Shown: one piece after another, positions 24,935-35,787 of the stretch
Layout: every line of letters starts with the position of its first letter
Numbering within the stretch: position 1 is the first letter of the stretch
Assembly: GCF_013368755.1 (NCBI RefSeq)
Contig: NC_049561.1
Location: forward strand, 4,216,001 to 4,280,000
Source of the DNA: Talaromyces rugulosus
Lineage: Eukaryota > Ascomycota > Eurotiomycetes > Eurotiales > Trichocomaceae
Direction of reading: 5' to 3'
DNA: 64,000 bases
The notes under the pieces: model-generated
Told to the model about the DNA's origin: nothing
The model's input: the letters and a program-made list of their open reading frames with translations, nothing else
Databases searched by the model: none
Made by a program: the position numbers and the translations under genes

Positions 24935-26308
24935 TCATCCAATATATAGGCCAAAGTTGGCGAACCCCTTGTCATCTTTCAACCGCTCCATGTCATCCTC
25001 TCGTAAGCATATGCCGATCACAATCTCACCGTCTGGCTTCTTCGGTAGGAAATAGACTAGCCCTTCTCTCGCCCCAACGATGAACTGTGGTCTTCTAACC
25101 GCTGTTGGCTTTCCAAATCCAAAGTCAAGATCGTAGAATTTCTCTTTGGCCCATGAACTAAGTCTAACATCCAATTCAGGGACACTACCAGAAACAAAAC
25201 TTGGCTTCTGTGCATTCTCAGCAGTGCTGATTTGCGTTGCCAAAATGCGGGTCTTGTACTTTAACGATTCTAGGTCAAGCGCAGAGCGAAGGTCGTTTGC
25301 CAGGATACCCAAAGGCTCATCCATGACGGCGTTCATCGCATAGGTGTGGATTGTTGCGTTTGTCACTAGTCCTGGATATGAAGAAGGAATAGAAAGGTGG
25401 TGTCGGACATCAACATTGCGAAAAAGTGTTGACTTGAGTACATTTGGCGCCGTAAAACGCGGAAGACGTGCTCGGGTCATTGCTTTCCAGACAAAAACAC
25501 TTAGCACATCGTCTGTGGAGACGAAACCATTTCCTGGTACAGTTTCAGTCGCACTCGACTTTAGACAGGCTAGAGATGTGCTAGAGAAGACGAAATATGC
25601 CCATACGATTGGCGATTCTTTATCTTCTTTTTGAATAGGCTGGTTCTGACTATTGTTATCGACGACTTGGGGCTCCGAAACAGGCTCTGGCGTGTAGAAA
25701 TCAAGTAATGGAATGACACTCCTTCGACTCATGTTCCCAATACGTACTTCAGCAGCGGTAAACTGCTCCCCACGGCTGGCCTTGGTGAGAAGCTGCATCA
25801 CCTGCCCCTGGCCCGCCATGTCCATCGAACCATGCTGGCCATTGATTGTCAATAGGAGCCCCCCGGAAATGAAATTTGCCTGAACAATAAACACCGGTAG
25901 GTCCAAGTCTGTTATAGCTGAGGATACAAGAGTATTGTACGGTGCTATGTCTGACTCTTTCAACATGCTGAATGGAAATTGGGCTTTTTGGAGTGTGTCC
26001 CAGTCCGGCAGTGAGACGTCGTGTTTGCAATCCTTGACAACTATGTCAGGGCAACTCTCAAGAGGCCGTATCTGGAAACAGTCATTTTCCTTGATGACCC
26101 TTCCTGCTGTCCATGGAAAAGTAGATGACAGTACTCTAATGCCTTTTCTTAGGATATTGATGGTTTTTTGCTCCGTGACCGGGCCGCTACCGGGAAGTGC
26201 AAAGCAGAGTGTGATTTGCGTATACAACCTATTAATGCGCGGTTGCTGACCTAGAATGTCTAAAGGGAAACAATCCGACTTTTGTGAGCATTTTTGTAGG
26301 GTTTCCAT
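24935..26308 (-). CDS. BAHD-like / trichothecene 3-O-acetyltransferase-like acyltransferase
   Basis: A single exon of 457 residues from the ATG at 26308. Seen: the catalytic HxxxD motif as HGSMD at residues 159-163 and the structural DFGxG motif as DFGFGKP near the C-terminus, in the correct order and spacing for the family. The N-terminus SDCFPLDILGQQPRINRLYTQ matches the usual opening of fungal relatives of Tri101. These enzymes move an acyl group from CoA to a hydroxyl or amine of a secondary metabolite in the cytosol. The gene ends 158 bases from the end of the convergent C2H2 regulator. Acyl donor and acceptor are unknown. It could tailor or detoxify the product handled by the neighbouring exporter. 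Confidence 0.9.
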   Translation of the reverse strand: METLQKCSQKSDCFPLDILGQQPRINRLYTQITLCFALPGSGPVTEQKTINILRKGIRVLSSTFPWTAGRVIKENDCFQIRPLESCPDIVVKDCKHDVSLPDWDTLQKAQFPFSMLKESDIAPYNTLVSSAITDLDLPVFIVQANFISGGLLLTINGQHGSMDMAGQGQVMQLLTKASRGEQFTAAEVRIGNMSRRSVIPLLDFYTPEPVSEPQVVDNNSQNQPIQKEDKESPIVWAYFVFSSTSLACLKSSATETVPGNGFVSTDDVLSVFVWKAMTRARLPRFTAPNVLKSTLFRNVDVRHHLSIPSSYPGLVTNATIHTYAMNAVMDEPLGILANDLRSALDLESLKYKTRILATQISTAENAQKPSFVSGSVPELDVRLSSWAKEKFYDLDFGFGKPTAVRRPQFIVGAREGLVYFLPKKPDGEIVIGICLREDDMERLKDDKGFANFGLYIG

Positions 26309-27041
26309 GTTTGGGCACGATATAATATTCTGGGCGAGCCAGTGATGTAAGTTCTGCGATTATGTCGTTCCCCATTCCCGGTAGCGGATCGTCAGATCAC
26401 GTTAATACCCTAGAAAGGTATCCCAGGGCCAATCGCATCGCGTCGTCGATGCTGCTGGAAATATATTTTTCCTACTAGATTATTGCGTAAAGACGCCTGC
26501 CCTAGTTGACCTTTATGCTTGATCTGGCAGAATCGACGCGTGAATTTCGAAGAAATAAACGGGCCGTTGTATGCCAGAATAGTTTAAACATTTAGAATTT
26601 GCTCTTAAAAAGGGTTAGAATGGCATTGTATAATATATGAAGGTAGTGGACCAGTATTCGCACACAAATATACAGCCCTAAGAAGGAGGGAAAAAAGGAT
26701 CTCTCGTGGCGAGTGCACCGTTTCTTGATGGATTGAGTGAGTTCCACCTCAAAATTATGTTCTGGAATGTGTAGATGCGCGTGAACAACTAATGGGATCA
26801 AATAGGTCTTGTTGCGTCATTACTTAACTCCCTGTGCGCACCCCGAAAGCGGCGGAAAATTGCCACAAATATTATTTGGATGTCAAATTTGCCGCGTACA
26901 GCTAGCTCATCATGACATATCTCAAGGACAAAGTGATTCTGGCTTTACAACAGTTCAACCCCAGATCTTTCTGTTGCGCACATAGACTAAATGCTCAACT
27001 AGCTTTAGTATTTCTATTTAAAAGAATCCAGGGCTTTCACC
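26309..27041. other. Intergenic region
   Basis: Divergent promoters for the acyltransferase and the HHE gene must lie here. No GATA element of the kind found at 30.4 kb is present, and I see no gene. Confidence 0.5.
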
Positions 27042-27670
27042 ATGACGCAACGAATCAGCGACGTGATAAAACAAGATCACAAGGAAATAATAGCATGCTA
27101 CCATCGCATTGTGGACGCAAATTACCACGATGAAATAATCCGATTTCAGAACCTTTTCATCTGGGAGCTAGCACGGAATGTCGCTGCAGAAGAACTTGTC
27201 GTTTATCCAGCTATTGAAAAGGCTGTCCGTGGAGGGCTTATGGTAGCTGAAAAAGATCGCCAGGCGCACCAACGCGTAAGATGATCCCTTTTGAGCGAAT
27301 ACAACGTGTATTATTAACTCTTGTGTATTTAATTTAGATTAAAGCGCAGCTCAAGACATTTCAACACACGCAGCCATCTAACCCGCAGTTTATTCCCATA
27401 ATCAAAGCCTTAATGGTAGATGTGTCTCGGTATATCGATGACGAAGAAACCAACGATCTCATGAAACTAGAGGAGTCATTGAGCGAAAAGGACAGCAATG
27501 CTCTTGCCAATTCTTTCGTGAGAACCAAGGCCTTTGTTCCGTCACGATCTCACCCAATAACTCCAAGCAAACCGCCACTGGAGACGGCTTTTTGCTTGGT
27601 GACTGCGCCCATTGACCAGGTGGCTGATATGTTCCGAAAATGCCCTCATAGAGACCAAGCTGTTAAGTGA
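27042..27670 (+). CDS. HHE (hemerythrin-like cation-binding) domain protein, two exons
   Basis: Exons 27042-27275 and 27338-27670 join in frame to 188 residues. Seen: an N-terminal helix with ISDVIKQDHKEI carrying the first metal-site histidine, a second helix with WELARNVAAEELVVYPAIE supplying acidic ligands, and RQAHQR at the exon junction giving a further histidine. This is the PF01814 four-helix pattern that can hold a diiron centre. Fungal HHE proteins are small and cytosolic, and their role is mostly unknown; iron binding or oxygen/nitric-oxide sensing is known for the wider family. It sits at the edge of the siderophore genes, which makes an iron-related job attractive but unproven. 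Confidence 0.87.
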
Positions 27671-28112
27671 ATGGAGGGCTTGCTCCCGTATATTATAAAT
27701 TTAATGGCATCCCTAGTTTTTTTTATAGTGGTTGATAGTATCCGTTTGATTATAATGTGGAATACTTCAAAGGATCAATTAATAACTTAGCATGAAAAGT
27801 TTTAACTACTCTCGATCACCAGTTACATGGAACTATAACAGGCAGTGCTCACATAAATGTTAGTTTGTATGAACAAAACATAGTTTACTTCTTTGGTATC
27901 GCTTGTATAGTTATTCTTTGAAGCTTCAATACTATCGGTCGATAGTAGATTCGATTTATTAATACATATCAATACCTTCCCTCTAGCTTGGGAATTGGAA
28001 GTATCTATACGTAATACCCATCTCCATTTTTTAACATACAATGTATACTTTTCAAAATGCTAGACTTTAACGAAGAGAACACGATCCTCCCTTCAATGTT
28101 GTCAACAATCCC
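27671..28112. other. Intergenic region between convergent genes
   Basis: AT-rich 3' flanks of the HHE gene and the acyl-CoA ligase. I see nothing else in it. Confidence 0.5.
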
Positions 28113-30041
28113 TTAGTCAAGGGTTACCTTGACTTCACCTTCTTGTACCAACTTCCAGCCTAGCTCTCGAAGGATTTGTTTCTGAATCTTTCCGCTTCCA
28201 GTTTGGGGGAGCGAGGTAGGAAGCAAAGCATGCGATCCGCAGACGAAGAAATATCTCGGAGCCTTGTGGCGGCCCAATGTCTCCCGCATCCAGTTTCGGA
28301 GATCTTCGGCACGTAGTGTATCGCTGGTAGTGGCATCTTTTGGAATTTCTAGAAACGCACCGACAACCTCTCCATAGTGTTGATCGGGTATACCAACCAC
28401 AGCAACACGAGAGATGGCGGGATGAGTAACCAGCCTCTCCTCAATCTCCAGGGGATAAATATTCTCGCCACCACGGATGATGATGTCTTTGAAACGACCA
28501 GTGATTGTACAATATCCATCCGCACTAAAAACTGCTTCATCTCCTGTCCGGAGCCAAACTCGGCCGTCCTCATCTTTAAGAAGTGTGTCTGACGTCTTTT
28601 GTGGGTTTTTCCAATATCCGCTATGTACTTGATAGCCACTCATGCAAAGTTCACCACGCTCCCCAACTGGAAGAGTGTGACCGGTCTTAGGATTAATAAT
28701 CTTGGAGCTAGCATGTGGCATAACCTTTCCGACAGTTGTAAGTCGGCGATCAATGGTATCATAAGTGAAGGCATTGAAGCATGTCGGTGATGCTTCGGTC
28801 AGCCCATAGCTACTAGTGAATTCTGACATGTTCAATTCATTGACTAAGCGCTGCATCAGAGTGTATGGGACTGGAGAACCAGCAATAATTCCGGTTCGTA
28901 CTTGAGAACAGTCAAAATCCTTTGGTCGGGGTAAGCTAAGGATGGACTCAAACATGGTTGGGACACCATGCACTGCTGTGCATCTTTCGCTGGAAATAGC
29001 CTGTAGAACAGCAGCAGGTTCAAACGTCTCACTAGGATAGACAATCTTTGCACCATGAGTAATACACGCGAGCAAACCGAGAACGAGACCAAAACAGTGA
29101 AATAGTGGTGGTGGGCAACAGAGGATGTCTGACGAAGTCAGGTCCATGCGATCGCCGATAAATCGGGAGTTATTAACGAGATTACTAGAGAGAACCTGGG
29201 TCAGCAATTCCTACTAAAACGAATTGTTGATATTTAGCTGACTTACTGGTGTGTCAACATCGATGCCTTTGGATTTCCCGTAGAGCCACTTGTGAACTGT
29301 AAATTACAGACATCATACGGGCTTATTACATTTGCATGTCGATAAGCAGCTTTTCTGGGTATGGCCTCTCCCTCGCAGATGATGTCATGATATGTTTTAA
29401 ATGACTTGTACTGACCACGGATGATGACAACGTCGAGGTCCGGAAAAACATGTTGTCGATCTCGAGAGTCGAGGTGATCAATCGCATCCTCTAGTGAATG
29501 GCGGCCAATGGTAGGGGATATAAAGAGAAGCTTGCAAGCTGTGGCAAAGATCAGAATTGATAATAATATATTGCTTAGAGGGACTGCCTGTATTGCCAAA
29601 CCTACATGTGTGCTCCAAGGCGTACAGAAGCTCTGCTTTTGTATAGGTATTATTGATGACTACCAGAATAGCACCGACTGCAGCGGCTGCAAAGAAAAGA
29701 GAAGCGTATTGTTCACAATTACCCGCCATAATTCCTATACGATCGCCATGCTGCACGCCCCGGGCAATTAGACCGCGAGACAGCCTTTCGCTTTCCTCTT
29801 GGAGTTGTCCATACGTCCACCGGATACTTGTCCAAGGCACAACGAGGCATTCGGAATCGCGATACCGTAGGCACTGAAGTTCGAGCAGTTCGCTCAAAGT
29901 CAGCTCCCACAAAGGAGAGGTTGTAGGGCCGTGAACAATCGACAGTCTCTCAACCTCACGATGGGGAGCTTCCGGGGCGATGTGGTTTTGTGTTTGCTGA
30001 AGCCGCGTAAGGGCGATATCCGACTGAGCGCCCACCACCAT
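28113..30041 (-). CDS. sidI: SidI-like acyl-CoA ligase (ANL superfamily), three exons
   Basis: Minus-strand exons 29606-30041, 29247-29538 and 28113-29184 join in frame to 599 residues. Seen: the P-loop-like A3 core FTSGSTGNPK, YGLTEASP (A5), WLRTGDEA (A7), GRFKDIIIRGGENIYPLEIEE (A8, abridged here) and the catalytic C-terminal lysine in QTGSGKIQK (A10). The enzyme should activate a carboxylic acid with ATP and CoA. SidI activates mevalonate for fusarinine-type siderophores; here the acid is inferred from the SidA/SidF neighbours. Residues 13-21 (RLQQTQNHI) nearly fit the peroxisomal PTS2 pattern R-L-x5-H-L. The second intron ends at CTCTAG, which restores the family sequence THHNLVNN. It shares a divergent promoter with the SidA-like gene. 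Confidence 0.88.
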
Positions 30042-30726
30042 GATGAAATAAAAGCTGGATGCTATTATACGGGTTTTAAAGTGAGCGAGAAAATACCAGT
30101 CTTCTCAAAATCTTTATGTTCAATTGGCTTGGTGCGATCCCATTCCAGCGGAGCCGAGGTAAGAATTTTACTCGGACTTCAGTCCTTTTTTTGATTGCCT
30201 GGCATGAAATATTTTCTTTTCTAGGCTAACGTATAAGTTTCATGGGTTACCGAAATCAGGCCTTCTGCTGTTTGCGGACCGATCGTGGCTCCACGTGCAA
30301 GACAATAAACATGTTTTACATACTGTCACGTCACGCCGTCGTAACATGGTATTTCACGGAAAACAAGGACCACCCCACCAAAATAGCGCAATACGAGCAG
30401 CTCCACCGCTCAAAGTTATCTGATCCGCAACGCCAGCTTTATTGGCGTTTGTGATCAGCCAACTATAGCTCCTAACGGCCCCTCTTCAAGGTAGCTTACG
30501 AGTCAGGGTTGCTAGCTCTTGTGCTATAGCTGCAGGATCGATATCGGCGCACGAGACAAAATCCGAATCGGCGTTTGATCGGCTTGATCATCGAGAGCTC
30601 TAGGTTGCATCTTAAGAGACTAGCCACCAGAATTTTCATTTTCATCTGCAATCTCAGGCTGTGGCATACTCTGTGTTCAGTTCAATCCACACATACACAA
30701 ACGATAACAGAAGGAAACAAGTCATC
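30042..30726. promoter_or_regulatory. Bidirectional promoter between SidI-like and SidA-like genes
   Basis: 685 bases of non-coding DNA serve two divergent siderophore genes. A GATA element at 30416-30428 lies nearly in the middle, 375 bases before one start and about 300 before the other, so one site could control both. Confidence 0.6.
30416..30428 (-). promoter_or_regulatory. SreA-type GATA element TTATCTGATCCGC
   Basis: The reverse complement contains ATCAGATAA, which fits the published Aspergillus SreA iron-repressor consensus ATCWGATAA. The extra CCGC is shared with the three copies at 40.2 kb. Binding is inferred. Confidence 0.75.
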
Positions 30727-32270
30727 ATGGAGCAATCCCAGAACATTCAGGGAGCAGAATCCCCATTTGAAGGCAAATCCATATCCTCTCCCCACAGCCA
30801 GCAATATGACATTCTGTGCATTGGTTTCGGGCCAGCAGCACTGGCAATTGCTATTGCTATTCGGGAGAGGGGACTCGCGGACAAAAACATTCTCTTTCTC
30901 GAACGTCAGGCCGAATTCGGCTGGCACACAGGCATGTTGCTGCCGGGAACAAAGATGCAGATTTCCTTCATGAAAGACCTGGCGACAATGCGCAATCCGC
31001 AGTCATACTTCACTTTTGCAAACTACTTGCACAAACACGATCGCCTCGCCCACTTCATCAACCTTTCAACTCATACGCCTTTTAGAGAAGAGTTCAATGA
31101 CTACATGAAGTGGTGCGCGTCGCATTTTGGAGACTGGGTTCAATTTAACCAAGAGGTGGTAAAAGTGGCCCCGGTGAAAACAAATGCTCCCAACCAGGCA
31201 GTCGAGTCTTTCAATGTGACCGCACGAGATGTGAAATCTGGTAGCACTCGACACCTCTACGCCAAACACGTTATAGTTGCGAATGGTGGTGAGATGTCGG
31301 TTCCAGACGGATTAAGGAGCCCTCGGTTCAATGGACAGATAATCCATTCGTCTCAGTACTTGCATACAGTACCTCGACAATTCAAAGATGAGAATGCTAA
31401 GTACCGTTTTGCCGTCGTGGGAGGTGGGCAAAGCGCGGTGGAAATTTCCGAAGATCTACAATCGAGATACCCTAACTCGCGTGTTGCTCTGATTTTCCGG
31501 GACTCTGCTTTGAGGCCAAGCGACGATAGCCCTTTGTGAGTAATTAACTGCCATACCGAGCTAATTCAAGCTTCTAATCGTCAAATCCCTCTCATAGTGT
31601 GAATGAAATCTTTGATCCTGCCAGCGTCGACGAGTTCTACTCCCTCAATCCCGCGAACCGCAAAGAAAGCTTGGCCAAAAACAAAGCGACGAATTATAGT
31701 GTCGTTCGAATGCATCTGATCGAAGGAATATATGAAAAACTTTACAGACAAAAACTGTTGTACCCGGATTCCCGCGATTGGGCTCTGTCGTTGATGCACA
31801 ACACTGAAGTTACCGGAATACAGGAGTCGGATCAAAAGGCAATAAAGCTTCAATTGAAGAACACTATTACTGGAACAAATAGCACAACCAGTGAAGCTTT
31901 CGATATGGTGGTTGCCGCTACTGGATATCGGAGAAATCCTTTCCTTAGTATCCTAGAGGAATTGAAGCCACTTTTGCTGTCGGGTCCAGGGAACAACGGC
32001 CATTTGGTCCAAAGGAACTATCGCGTACTGTTCCAACCGGGTTCTGTCGTCCGTGATGCCGGCGTATGGCTTCAAGGATCATGCGAGAATAGTCATGGGG
32101 TGAGTCTTAGTCAATTCTTCATCGTAGATCATCTGAGAGCTCGCTAATCCTAATTCCTCTTTCACCTACAGATCAGTGATAGTCTACTTTCCATTCTTGC
32201 TGTACGTGCAGATGAAATCCTGGACTCCCTGATGGCTAGTCGGAAAGCAATCAACAGAGCTAGACTGTGA
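30727..32270 (+). CDS. sidA: L-ornithine N5-monooxygenase (SidA family), three exons
   Basis: Exons 30727-31535, 31598-32099 and 32172-32270 join in frame to 469 residues. Seen: the FAD fold with GFGPAALA near the N-terminus, the substrate region QISFMKDLATMRNPQSYFTF, the NADPH motif VVGGGQSAVEI, SALRPSDDSPFVNEIF across intron 1 and the ATGY motif (VVAATGYRRNPF). This set is diagnostic for ornithine/lysine N-hydroxylases. The enzyme uses NADPH, FAD and oxygen to hydroxylate the side-chain nitrogen of ornithine, the first committed step of hydroxamate siderophores. It is a little shorter than A. fumigatus SidA. Whether it is the main SidA or a cluster paralogue cannot be decided here. An upstream in-frame ATG (30661) lacks homology. 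Confidence 0.95.
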
Positions 32271-32417
32271 CACCGGTCTTCGGTATGAAGATGGAGTTGT
32301 TCGTTTCCTAAGTGGTGTGGGCGTATATCAATTTATTCCCCCATCGATTGATGGGGATAAAACAAGATTGTGTCGTTGATTTTCTCATCTATCATTTTTG
32401 AAAAGCAAATATAATTT

Positions 32418-33502
32418 CTATAGTTTCGCACTGTTCTGCCTTGTCTCCAACAAAGCCCTCCCATTGGATAAAACCGTTCGGTTACCAACTTTGATATTGA
32501 ATCGAATTTCATTGAGACAACAATCCTCGTCAATGCCAGTCGATCCCTCAACCGGCCCCATATCCCACAACTGTATGTTGAGTGTGTTCCCCGGGCATAC
32601 AGGTGATGTGAATCGAGCCTCAAAATCACGGAGAGCTTTCCCGTTACTACGTCCGTAGTGCTGCAAGACTACTTGTGCAGCAACATTCCAGCTGAAAAGA
32701 CCGTGGATAATGATACCGCCGTACCCGAGCGTCTTTCCAGCCTCAGGTGATGCATGGAGAGGATTATAGTCCCCATTGAGTCGGTAGAGGTGAGCCGTTT
32801 CGAGTGTCGTCTGTAATATCTGTACAGTATCTGGTTTGCGACCAGCGGGGGGCCGATATTCATTCATCCTTGGGCCTTCCATATATGAATAGTTAGAAAT
32901 TTTGCTTATGCTAGGCCTAGGAGACAAACCTCTATTACCACCCCACCCTCCGGCTCCTAAGAAAAAGCAGTTTTCCCAGGAGCTTGTGTAAACTTGACCA
33001 GTTTCTGCGTCTACCAGATCGTGCACGCGTTCCATTACGGTTCCTTTACCAATCCCTTTATCGTATATACCGACCACTCGCGAACGGACCTCCCAAGATC
33101 TGCCAGCAGAAGAAACAGGAAGTTGCTTCAGAATTTTAATTCGTCTTCGACCATCTACTGCTCGTGTCCAATCTAGTTTGGGGTACCCAGGGGGGTTAGG
33201 TGTGTCCGTATTGCGCTCTAGAAAGTCAACGACATCTTCGCTGTCATACTTGAACGTCAAAACAATAGGGTATGTTGGGAATATTTGAAAATGCGGATGA
33301 GCCTCCTAACATATATATCATGGTATCAGTCTAAAGCTTCTGGATTCTCACGAGGGAAGAAAACGAGGATGTTGCTAACATAGAGAAAGTGAAGCTGGCT
33401 AGATGAATTGCAACCGATTGAATTCGCGAATAGGAGAGCGTCTCGTTTTGTCCATGATACCTTTTGGGGTGGGTATTCAAAGCTCAATTCTAGGACTGCC
33501 AT
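32418..33502 (-). CDS. MaoC/hydratase-2-type (hot-dog) dehydratase with peroxisomal AKL end, two exons
   Basis: Exons 33380-33502 and 32418-33305 join in frame to 336 residues. The first exon, absent from any single open frame, gives MAVLELSF...VSWTKRDALLFA and LHFLY, joined to EAHPHFQIFPTYPIVLTFK, the classical opening of fungal multifunctional-enzyme-type hydratases. The active-site motif reads YRLNGDYNPLHASPEAG, with Asp and His of hydratase 2, followed by GGIIIHGLFSWN. The protein ends NSAKL, a good PTS1. Such enzymes hydrate or dehydrate enoyl/3-hydroxyacyl-CoA. In fusarinine synthesis SidH, a crotonase-fold protein, dehydrates mevalonyl-CoA. Here an unrelated fold may take that step between the SidI-like ligase and the SidF-like transferase. 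That role is inferred from context. Confidence 0.9.
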
Positions 33503-33878
33503 TATTATTCCTGAAGCTTGTCAGGCAGATAAATGCATCATTATGTGTCAGGGTCTAGAAAAACATAGCTAATTGTGATGTTGTTTGTGCTTCGGCCCTT
33601 GCGCATTACTGCGGCAAATCGGCACGACATTATTACTGTGTTTCTCTCCCCCCAATTTTGTGGTTGAATATTAGCCCAATAATTGATCCAATGCCCAGAA
33701 CTGATCGACGTCCACTTTTGCCCTTTTGTCTTTGCGAGTTTCTTCATGCGGTATAACCGCTCCTTGAGCCATTCCAAACATTCCATGCAAATTGCGACAG
33801 TGAGGGTCGGTCTAGAAAATCGAAATACGTGGCGCCACGACTAACACCAAAGCAGGAAGAGGAAGAGAAGAAAATTTT

Positions 33879-33887
33879 TTATCTGAT
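33879..33887 (-). promoter_or_regulatory. SreA-type GATA element TTATCTGAT (core only)
   Basis: Core match to ATCWGATAA on the reverse strand, about 380 bases before the MaoC start. The CCG extension is absent. Confidence 0.65.
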
Positions 33888-33951
33888 GGAGGGCATTTAC
33901 ATGATTTGCTCGTCACAAATGCATTAATTGCTTACGGTGGGGCTTGTAATC

Positions 33952-33963
33952 TTATCTGATCCG
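33952..33963 (-). promoter_or_regulatory. SreA-type GATA element TTATCTGATCCG
   Basis: Second copy, 65 bases beyond the first and about 450 bases before the MaoC start. It has the CCG extension. Confidence 0.7.
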
Positions 33964-34434
33964 TGGCGGGATGTTACCGTTTATTAACGTGGTAATATAC
34001 GTACTAGGTAATACGCTGACTCCGATTACGGACAGGCATCTCAGGTTGTATTATTAGGCCTTAGCAGGTAGCTATACGAATATAAGCCAGTGGGTGGAGA
34101 CAACTCCCTTTCCTTCTCCGACGCATCTTTTCGTTGTGCTACACAGAGCAGTCCAGCTAGCTGTTGCTCCTAGTAAATATATGCAAGCTAACGCAGCAAG
34201 CTTGCAGCTTAAAAAGTGCTGTGCAGTTTCTTAGAGTTCGAGCTTGGTCGTGGTGGGAGTATATCTTTAAGCAACTAGGAGGTAATACAAGGAGGGGAAA
34301 GGTATGGTCAATCCAAATACATTAAATTTTTATTTTTTCCATAATTGCTGAAGGCATATATAATTTTGTGTTATCTTGTTTTTATTCTTGCCATAATTTC
34401 AAATGCTGTTTGCTCAATCTTATTACGAGCTTTA

Positions 34435-35787
34435 TCACAGCTTCACAGCCCGGTCTGGGTTTCCCTGTCTCACCAGCTTCTCATCTTCCGCCGAAAATGA
34501 AAACGACGAAATCTGGAAGAATTTGGCTCGGGGACACCTGACAAAGGCTGATCGCTTGTGAGGCAAGTCAATCAACTTCTCCACGTTAAACCCGTGAGCA
34601 AAGTCATATGCGAGTACCGTCGCGTTGGTATACTTCGGCTCGCCAACGACATACTCGGTACGCGGGTCATCGAGAAAGATGTAATGCATCAGGCTAGACC
34701 ACCATGCCATGACGCGATGAGCGCCACGAAACCGTACATCTCCAACTAGTGAGTGTCGACCGCGATCGTAGTCGCCCGCGTCATAGTATGCTCCTAGATG
34801 GTCTTCCTTTGCCCAGTATATCTCAAAATACGCAAAGTAAATGTCGTTGAACTTGGCCAGCACTGCCATCTGGTGGGGATCCTCGTGGATTCGACGCAGA
34901 TACTCGCGATGCTGGTCCAGTGTCCCTGTCTCATTCCAACCCTTGGCCACACGGGGATCGTTCTGCCATTTGTTGAACAGTCTCAGATGTTCATCATTGG
35001 TATAGTCGAGTAGGTCCATAGAAAAGAACTCGTCCAGGTGAGGAATATACCGGCTGTAGATCAATGCTCCAGGCGCTGGCTTGGCCAGCCTAACAGGATG
35101 AAGAGCATGGACTCTGGTTTCCGGGAACCCCGTTGTCATCGTCTGCTGTAGAGGTCGGACTGGAAATTCACAAACAGGTGCCCTGCGTGCTCCATGCAGT
35201 GTCGGACTCGCGACCCACGCCGGTCGTGATCCAAAGGGCGAGCCTGCGCCTTGCCAGAATGTCGCTCTTGACACAACCAATTGTCCATTACCTAACTTGG
35301 CATCATGAGTAGGTAGTCCGGGTCGAGGACAGGGCACTGGATGATTTACTGCAAGGCCGACACTTTGTAGTTCCTCGCCCACCAGCACCTCTTTCTGTCC
35401 CGATAAAGATAGCCGGAACAGCTCGAGTTCGGGTCGTAAAGAGACAATAGCGTATACAATCGCCCACACTTGGCCAACATCGGGAGGCACTGAACCCCTC
35501 CAAGCCAGGTGTACGATTGGAGCCCGCTGCGCGATCGCCCATACCGTATTATCATGTTGCGAAAGTGTATGCGCAGAGTTGCTTTCAATGGGCTCCGTGA
35601 AGGTGGCCGTCTCATGATGTAGCTGTCGCGGTGGAGTCTCCCCTCCATCCTGTCGCTGCGCGAGTACAAGACGAAAAAGGCGGTTCTTCCTTTCTTTGTG
35701 AGAGATTATCTCCAATTCGTAGCAAGTTTTCCACGGTTCGGGAAGACGAACAAGTGGCAAGCCATCCTTGATGATATTTCGCGACAT
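34435..35787 (-). CDS. sidF: SidF-like N5-hydroxyornithine acyltransferase
   Basis: A single exon of 450 residues, close to the length of A. fumigatus SidF. Residues from about 240 on form a GNAT-fold acyltransferase domain of the IucB/AlcB type (PF13523): YSRYIPHLDEFFSMDLLDY, then FNKWQNDPRVAKGWNETG, FAYFEIYWAKEDHLGAYYD, RGRHSLVGD and VVGEPKYTNATVL. The first 240 residues are a poorly conserved N-terminal domain also seen in SidF. SidF transfers anhydromevalonyl from CoA to N5-hydroxyornithine, giving the hydroxamate that chelates iron. The acyl group here depends on what the ligase and MaoC protein supply. The end AVKL is only a weak PTS1. No GATA element was seen in the bases upstream of its start. 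Confidence 0.9.
   Translation of the reverse strand: MSRNIIKDGLPLVRLPEPWKTCYELEIISHKERKNRLFRLVLAQRQDGGETPPRQLHHETATFTEPIESNSAHTLSQHDNTVWAIAQRAPIVHLAWRGSVPPDVGQVWAIVYAIVSLRPELELFRLSLSGQKEVLVGEELQSVGLAVNHPVPCPRPGLPTHDAKLGNGQLVVSRATFWQGAGSPFGSRPAWVASPTLHGARRAPVCEFPVRPLQQTMTTGFPETRVHALHPVRLAKPAPGALIYSRYIPHLDEFFSMDLLDYTNDEHLRLFNKWQNDPRVAKGWNETGTLDQHREYLRRIHEDPHQMAVLAKFNDIYFAYFEIYWAKEDHLGAYYDAGDYDRGRHSLVGDVRFRGAHRVMAWWSSLMHYIFLDDPRTEYVVGEPKYTNATVLAYDFAHGFNVEKLIDLPHKRSAFVRCPRAKFFQISSFSFSAEDEKLVRQGNPDRAVKL

Larger units (their letters stand above)
33503..34434. other. Intergenic region with MaoC promoter and two GATA elements
   Basis: No gene is supported. It lies between the MaoC gene start and the 3' end of the SidF-like gene, both on the minus strand, so it should hold the promoter of the former and the terminator of the latter. 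Confidence 0.55.

Noticed and set aside
26912..27133. Plus-strand frame overlapping the HHE gene start
   Set aside because: Different frame from the HHE domain and no homology.
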